Source: Selenomonas sp. AE3005 (GTDB taxonomy: Bacteria > Bacillota > Negativicutes > Selenomonadales > Selenomonadaceae). From it: DNA of 43,736 nucleotides. Shown here in pieces: positions 40,408 to 43,736 of this stretch. The position numbers were made by a program, and so were the translations under genes. The first letter of the stretch is position 1. Each line of letters opens with the position of its first letter. The DNA lies in NCBI RefSeq assembly GCF_905233635.1, contig NZ_CAJODG010000044.1, positions 1-43,736 of the forward strand. Direction: 5' to 3'. The notes beneath the pieces were generated by a model, which saw only the letters and a program-made list of their open reading frames with translations, did not search any database and was not told the DNA's origin.

Positions 40408-41448
40408 GTGAAAATATATTTGAGTCTGGGCGCTAACTTGGGGCAGCGGGGCGAAACCTTGCGTGAGGCCCTGCGGCAATTGTCCGTTTTACCGCAGGTG
40501 CGGCTGCTGGCTGTGGCTCCTTTTTACGAGACGGCCCCCTGGGGCAACCTGGAGCAGCCGCCATTTTTGAATACGGCTGCTGTGGTGGAAACAACGCTGA
40601 CGCCACGGGAATTTTTGCAGGCCAGCCAGCAGATTGAACAGGCTTTAGGCCGGGTGCGGCACGAGCATTGGGGTGCCAGAACCATTGACATCGACCTGCT
40701 GGCAGCGGAAGACTTTGTATCTGATACGGAGGAACTAAAGCTGCCCCATCCTTATATGACAGAACGGGCCTTTGTGCTTGTTCCCTTACGGGATATTGCT
40801 CCACAGCTGTCCATCAAGGGACGGACGGTGGCGGACTGGTGCAGTGATAATGCGATAAAGGAGCAGGCAATAAGTGCAGCGCCGGAACTGCATGAGCCCT
40901 ATCCCCTGAGCATGATTGCCTGTCTTGATGAGCAGGGGGGCATAGGGCGGCAGGGGCAGCTGCTTGTTCATAACGCGGCAGACATGGCGCATTTCCGGCA
41001 GGAAACGCTGGGACAGATTGTGATTATGGGGCGTAAAACGCTGGAATCACTGCCCGGCGGACGTCCCCTGTCCGGCAGGGTGAATATTGTCCTGTCAAAG
41101 AAAATGCGGCGCGCTGATGTACATGTTTGCCATGACCTGCCGGAACTGTGGGCACTGCTCGGGCGGCTGCGTCTGGGAAATCCCCGGCAGAAGATTATCT
41201 GCATCGGCGGCGCAGAGATTTATGCGTTGCTGATGCCCTATGCTGATGAACTGCTGCTGACGAAAGTTAAAGGCGTGTTCGCGGCGGATACGTTTTTTCC
41301 GAATTACGAGGAGTTTACAGAGGTATCCCGTGATGTTCGGGGTGAGCTTGCTTTCGTTAGATATCGGCGGCAGTGTTGTGTCTTAGAGGCACATTCTGTC
41401 AGCAACTTAAAAACGGCAGTAAGCGAACGGAGGGGAGGCAGGGCATAA
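40408..41448 (+). CDS. folK: HPPK-dihydrofolate reductase fusion (FolK-FolA)
   Basis: This 346-residue bifunctional protein has its GTG start at 40408, where the HPPK domain begins (MKIYLSLGANLG). Residues 1-~155 are pyrophosphokinase: ETAPWGN, FLNTAAVVET, and RHEHWGARTIDIDLL with Mg-binding D94 and D96. Residues ~165-335 are a dihydrofolate reductase domain: SMIACLDEQGGIG, the catalytic Asp at D192 in NAADMAHF, MGRKTLESLPGGRPL, and IGGAEIYALLMPYADELLLTKV. Conserved Pro21 and Trp22 of E. coli DHFR are replaced here by Leu186 and Val187, and Trp in the GRKTWES motif by Leu. The domain order K-A is unusual. The DHFR half may have altered activity. It closes the folate block. Confidence 0.88.
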   Translation: MKIYLSLGANLGQRGETLREALRQLSVLPQVRLLAVAPFYETAPWGNLEQPPFLNTAAVVETTLTPREFLQASQQIEQALGRVRHEHWGARTIDIDLLAAEDFVSDTEELKLPHPYMTERAFVLVPLRDIAPQLSIKGRTVADWCSDNAIKEQAISAAPELHEPYPLSMIACLDEQGGIGRQGQLLVHNAADMAHFRQETLGQIVIMGRKTLESLPGGRPLSGRVNIVLSKKMRRADVHVCHDLPELWALLGRLRLGNPRQKIICIGGAEIYALLMPYADELLLTKVKGVFAADTFFPNYEEFTEVSRDVRGELAFVRYRRQCCVLEAHSVSNLKTAVSERRGGRA

Positions 41449-41615
41449 ACGGAGCGTTTGCCAGAGGGCGTCAAGAAATATTTTTTTACTATCCCGTCCT
41501 TTGGCAGGAGTTTCGTTCAAGCGCAGCGCGTTTAACTCCTGCCAAAGGATTGCTTGGGAAGTAAAAAAATATTTTAGCCCTTTGGCAAGCGTAGTGTTGT
41601 CCTGTCTCCCCTCCG
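41428..41615. repeat. Family A long-hairpin repeat, copy A3 (inverted)
   Basis: Outer arms CGGAGGGGAGGCAGG (41428-41442) and CCTGTCTCCCCTCCG (41601-41615) pair with one mismatch. AAATATTTTTTTACT pairs with AGTAAAAAAATATTT, and TCCTTTGGCAGGAGTT (41497-41512) pairs perfectly with AACTCCTGCCAAAGGA (41534-41549). Read on the minus strand, the loop contains TTAAACGCGCTGCGCTTGAAC and the bulge ATTTCTTGACGC (41479-41468), matching A1 and A2. Its left arm overlaps the last seven codons of the folK-folA fusion. Confidence 0.75.
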
Positions 41616-41667
41616 TGAGCGCCTTCCAAGACTTTAAATCATCGAACTTACAGGAGATGGTAACTAA

Positions 41668-42342
41668 ATGGAGATTTTTCATAACGACTGGGCCGGCCTG
41701 TTGGACGACGAATTAAAACAGCCGTATTATCAGGAACTGCGCCAGTTTTTAATCAGCGAGTACCGCAGCCGGCAAATTTTCCCGGATATGTATGCCATAT
41801 TTAACGCTCTGCACTATACCAGTTATGCTGATACGAAGGTGGTTATTTTGGGGCAGGACCCCTATCATGGTGACGGACAGGCGCATGGCTTATCATTCTC
41901 GGTTTTGCCCGGCGTTGAACCGCCGCCCTCCCTGCTGAATATTTTTCAGGAACTTTCTACGGACCTGGGCTGCACCATTCCCAATAACGGCTGCCTAAAG
42001 CCCTGGGCTGAACAGGGGGTACTGCTGCTGAACACGGTGCTTACTGTAAGAGCTCATCAGGCTGGCTCCCATCAGGGGAAGGGCTGGGAGCATTTTACGG
42101 ATAAGATAATAAACCTGCTCAATGAACGGGAAAAGCCGCTGGCCTTTATCCTGTGGGGCGCACCGGCCCGGCGCAAGAAAGCCATGATAACAAATCCGCA
42201 GCATTTCATCGTGGAATCGCCGCACCCCAGCCCCCTGTCGGCATATCGCGGCTTTTTCGGCAGCCGTCCCTTCTCCCGCGTGAATGAATTTTTACAGCGG
42301 ACGGGGCAGTCACCGATAAACTGGCAATTGCCGAATATTTAA
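41668..42342 (+). CDS. ung: Uracil-DNA glycosylase (family 1)
   Basis: This removes uracil from DNA to start base-excision repair. 224 residues of normal length: catalytic water-activating loop GQDPYHGDGQAHGLSFS (D64), PPPSLLNIFQEL, GVLLLNTVLTV, ILWGAPARRK and the minor-groove intercalation loop HPSPLSAYRGFFGS. ACAGGAGATGGTAACTAA precedes the ATG. It lies between repeats A3 and B3 and is probably monocistronic. Confidence 0.97.
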   Translation: MEIFHNDWAGLLDDELKQPYYQELRQFLISEYRSRQIFPDMYAIFNALHYTSYADTKVVILGQDPYHGDGQAHGLSFSVLPGVEPPPSLLNIFQELSTDLGCTIPNNGCLKPWAEQGVLLLNTVLTVRAHQAGSHQGKGWEHFTDKIINLLNEREKPLAFILWGAPARRKKAMITNPQHFIVESPHPSPLSAYRGFFGSRPFSRVNEFLQRTGQSPINWQLPNI

Positions 42343-42403
42343 AAAGTGGAACTGATTTCATATTTTGCTTGCCTTTTGGGCAAAAATCTCCTAATATAGA
42401 GCA

Positions 42404-42525
42404 TATAACGAGGCAAGAAAATATCCCCCACCTCAGCAGGTGGGGGCACGAATACCAAAACAGGCGGCGAGCATATCTCCCGCCTCGTTGAAACGCCAAG
42501 AGGAAGTTTTGCCTATGGCAAAAAC
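42404..42525. repeat. Family B repeat, copy B3 (inverted, one end shortened)
   Basis: Read on the minus strand, it carries GGCAAAAC, GGCGTTTCAACGAGGCGGGA, GATATGCTCGCC, CACCTGCTGAGGTG and GCCTCGTTATA in the same order as B1 and B2. It lacks the TTATAACGCCGTTGTTCC end and has a ~22-base insertion (GCCTGTTTTGGTATTCG...) before the CACCT stem. It lies between ung and the LacI-type gene. Confidence 0.75.
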
Positions 42526-42554
42526 ATATTTTTAGGCGCGACTGGGGATGGAAT

Positions 42555-43595
42555 ATGGAACAGAAAGTAACAATTAAAGACGTAGCGGAACTGGCTGGTG
42601 TATCGAAAAGCACAGTTTCCCGTTATTTGAATAATGGCTACATCAGCATGGAAAAACAGCAGCGAGTTCGTAAGGCTATTGAGGCTACGGGCTTTCAGTC
42701 CAATTTTTTTGCCAAGCGGTTAAAGACCAGAAACAGCAAGCTGATCGGGATAGTTTTGCCCCGTATGGATTCAGTGACGGTGGGAAAACTCCTGGCCGGC
42801 ATAGCCCGAGTGCTGGAGCCGGAGGGCTACCAGAGTATTTTGCTGGTCAGTCAGTTGTCAGGCAAAAAAGAATTGGATAATATGCAAAAACTCCAGCAGC
42901 AGGGTGTGGACGCGATTTTGGTTGATTCCGTGGGCATTACGCCGGAACACGTGCGGTGTGCGCAGGAATGGTCAGTGCCTATCCTGTTTACGGGACAGCA
43001 GAATGAGGCCGTGCATTGTATAAAAATAGATGACCTGGCAGCAGGTCACCGTATGGGCGCTTATTTACGGCAAATGGGGCACACCCGGGCGGTGTTCGCC
43101 GGGGTTACCGAAAGCGACGAGGCCGTCGGTATTGATAGAAAAAAAGGGTTTGTCGAAGGGTTCTGTGAAGGTCGCCCTGAGGCAGAGGTCAAATTTGTCG
43201 AAACAGGTTTTGATTTCCTGTCCGCGTACAATCAGGCTGAGGAAATCCGGCAGATGAAGCCGACCGTAGTGGTGGGCGCCACAGATAATATCAGTCTGGG
43301 TATTTTGCGCTACTTCCATGAACGGGGGGTAAAAGTGCCTGAGGATATTTCTGTGGTAGGTTTTGGCGGCTATGATGTAGGTGCGGTAGTTTATCCGGCC
43401 TTGACCACGGTTGCCTTTGATTACGAGCTGATGGGTATGAAAGCTGCCAGTTTCCTGCTCAATATTTTGCGTGGCAAAGAGGAAGAACAGGATAACCTGT
43501 CCATGCCGCTGTTTTTTGTGGAACGTGAAAGTGTCCGTAAAATGAATCAGGAGTTTGTGGCGCAAAAGCCGGGGACTTTGACGGGATTGGCTTAA
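42555..43595 (+). CDS. LacI-family transcriptional regulator, ScrR-like
   Basis: This 346-residue repressor has an N-terminal HTH (residues ~4-25, VTIKDVAELAGVSKSTVSRY) and hinge, then a periplasmic-binding-protein-like effector domain (from about residue 60: LIGIVLPRMDSVTVGKLLAGI ... DAILVDSVG ... VVGATDNISLGILRYF ... TVAFDYELMG). Overall it resembles sucrose-operon repressors, and a palindromic operator precedes scrA 15 kb away. No sugar gene adjoins it here, so its target is an inference. A terminator follows directly. Confidence 0.85.
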   Translation: MEQKVTIKDVAELAGVSKSTVSRYLNNGYISMEKQQRVRKAIEATGFQSNFFAKRLKTRNSKLIGIVLPRMDSVTVGKLLAGIARVLEPEGYQSILLVSQLSGKKELDNMQKLQQQGVDAILVDSVGITPEHVRCAQEWSVPILFTGQQNEAVHCIKIDDLAAGHRMGAYLRQMGHTRAVFAGVTESDEAVGIDRKKGFVEGFCEGRPEAEVKFVETGFDFLSAYNQAEEIRQMKPTVVVGATDNISLGILRYFHERGVKVPEDISVVGFGGYDVGAVVYPALTTVAFDYELMGMKAASFLLNILRGKEEEQDNLSMPLFFVERESVRKMNQEFVAQKPGTLTGLA

Positions 43596-43597
43596 AT

Positions 43598-43635
43598 AAA
43601 AATCTGTTGACGAGTTTTCGCCAACAGATTTTTTT
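43598..43635 (+). terminator. Hairpin terminator after the LacI-family gene
   Basis: AAAAATCTGTTG (43598-43609) pairs with CAACAGATTTTT, which begins at 43622 and continues into a run of seven T (ends 43635). The last ~100 bases of the window hold no gene I can support. Confidence 0.85.
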
Positions 43636-43736
43636 GTAAATTGCAGTTTGACAGTTAGTGCCTGCTTATTTTTATTTGTTACAGCTCATCGGGGTGGAGG
43701 TGGTAATACTTTTCGCTGCTACACTAAATGTCCCAC

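Noticed and set aside
43668..43736. End of a minus-strand gene at the right edge
   Set aside because: One frame reads as a plausible C-terminus (KYYHLHPDEL) but is closed by a stop within the window, and another open frame competes; there is too little sequence to support a gene.
1..43736. CRISPR array or complete insertion sequence
   Set aside because: No set of regularly spaced short repeats and no transposase reading frame was found; the repeats present are irregularly placed hairpin elements.

Overview
The window reads as part of the chromosome of an anaerobic, fermentative, diderm Firmicute of the Negativicutes (Selenomonas and relatives). This is an inference. It rests on strong AGGAGG-type ribosome binding sites and Firmicute-like protein families occurring together with outer-membrane biology: a C-terminal autotransporter beta-barrel and a tripartite-type RND pump. 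No phage, complete insertion sequence or CRISPR array is visible. The sequence begins inside a mannose-family PTS operon and ends just after a LacI-type regulator.

Layout. 1-5.2 kb: PTS IID end, a small membrane protein, then a run of dicarboxylate/amino-acid symporter, apbE, larE and a Nudix hydrolase. 5.2-9.2 kb: a drug-type MFS exporter (minus) and a 797-residue autotransporter. 9.3 kb: tRNA-Ala(CGC). 9.7-18.3 kb: an uptake [NiFe] hydrogenase locus (small subunit, large subunit, cytochrome b, a small HMA-like protein, hypA, hypB, maturation protease, hypC, hypD, hypE). hypF is absent, and the cytochrome b gene is broken by a frameshift/deletion in its first membrane helix. 18.5-25.8 kb: two exported proteins of unknown role, a CDF cation exporter, and a MarR-regulated RND pump (marR, membrane-fusion lipoprotein, inner-membrane transporter). 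25.8-26.0 kb: a compact locus that looks like a chromosomal Fst/par-type type I toxin-antitoxin system. 26.0-31 kb: a TauE/SafE-type permease, then sucrose uptake (PTS IIABC) and sucrose-6-phosphate hydrolase. 31-32.4 kb: two small unknown genes on the minus strand. 32.5-41.4 kb: a long co-directional run of trkA, two different trkH genes, an AEC permease, a PHP phosphoesterase and a folate block (folE, folP, folB, and a folK-dihydrofolate reductase fusion). 41.7-43.6 kb: uracil-DNA glycosylase and the LacI-family regulator.

Three things stand out. (1) At 25.80-26.03 kb a 28-residue peptide with the Fst toxin pattern, a convergent ~60-nt RNA, a shared bidirectional terminator and a 13-bp direct repeat covering the toxin start codon reproduce the par/Fst architecture. 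(2) Two families of intergenic repeats occur three times each. Family A (15.7, 29.2, 41.4 kb) consists of ~175-199 bp full-length hairpins whose arms differ between copies but remain self-complementary, while the apical loop and one bulge are conserved. Family B (26.8, 31.6, 42.4 kb) is a ~115-140 bp element conserved in primary sequence. (3) The hydrogenase locus carries the E. coli HypB-type N-terminal CxxCGC nickel motif not on HypB but on a separate small HMA-like protein encoded just upstream of hypA-hypB.
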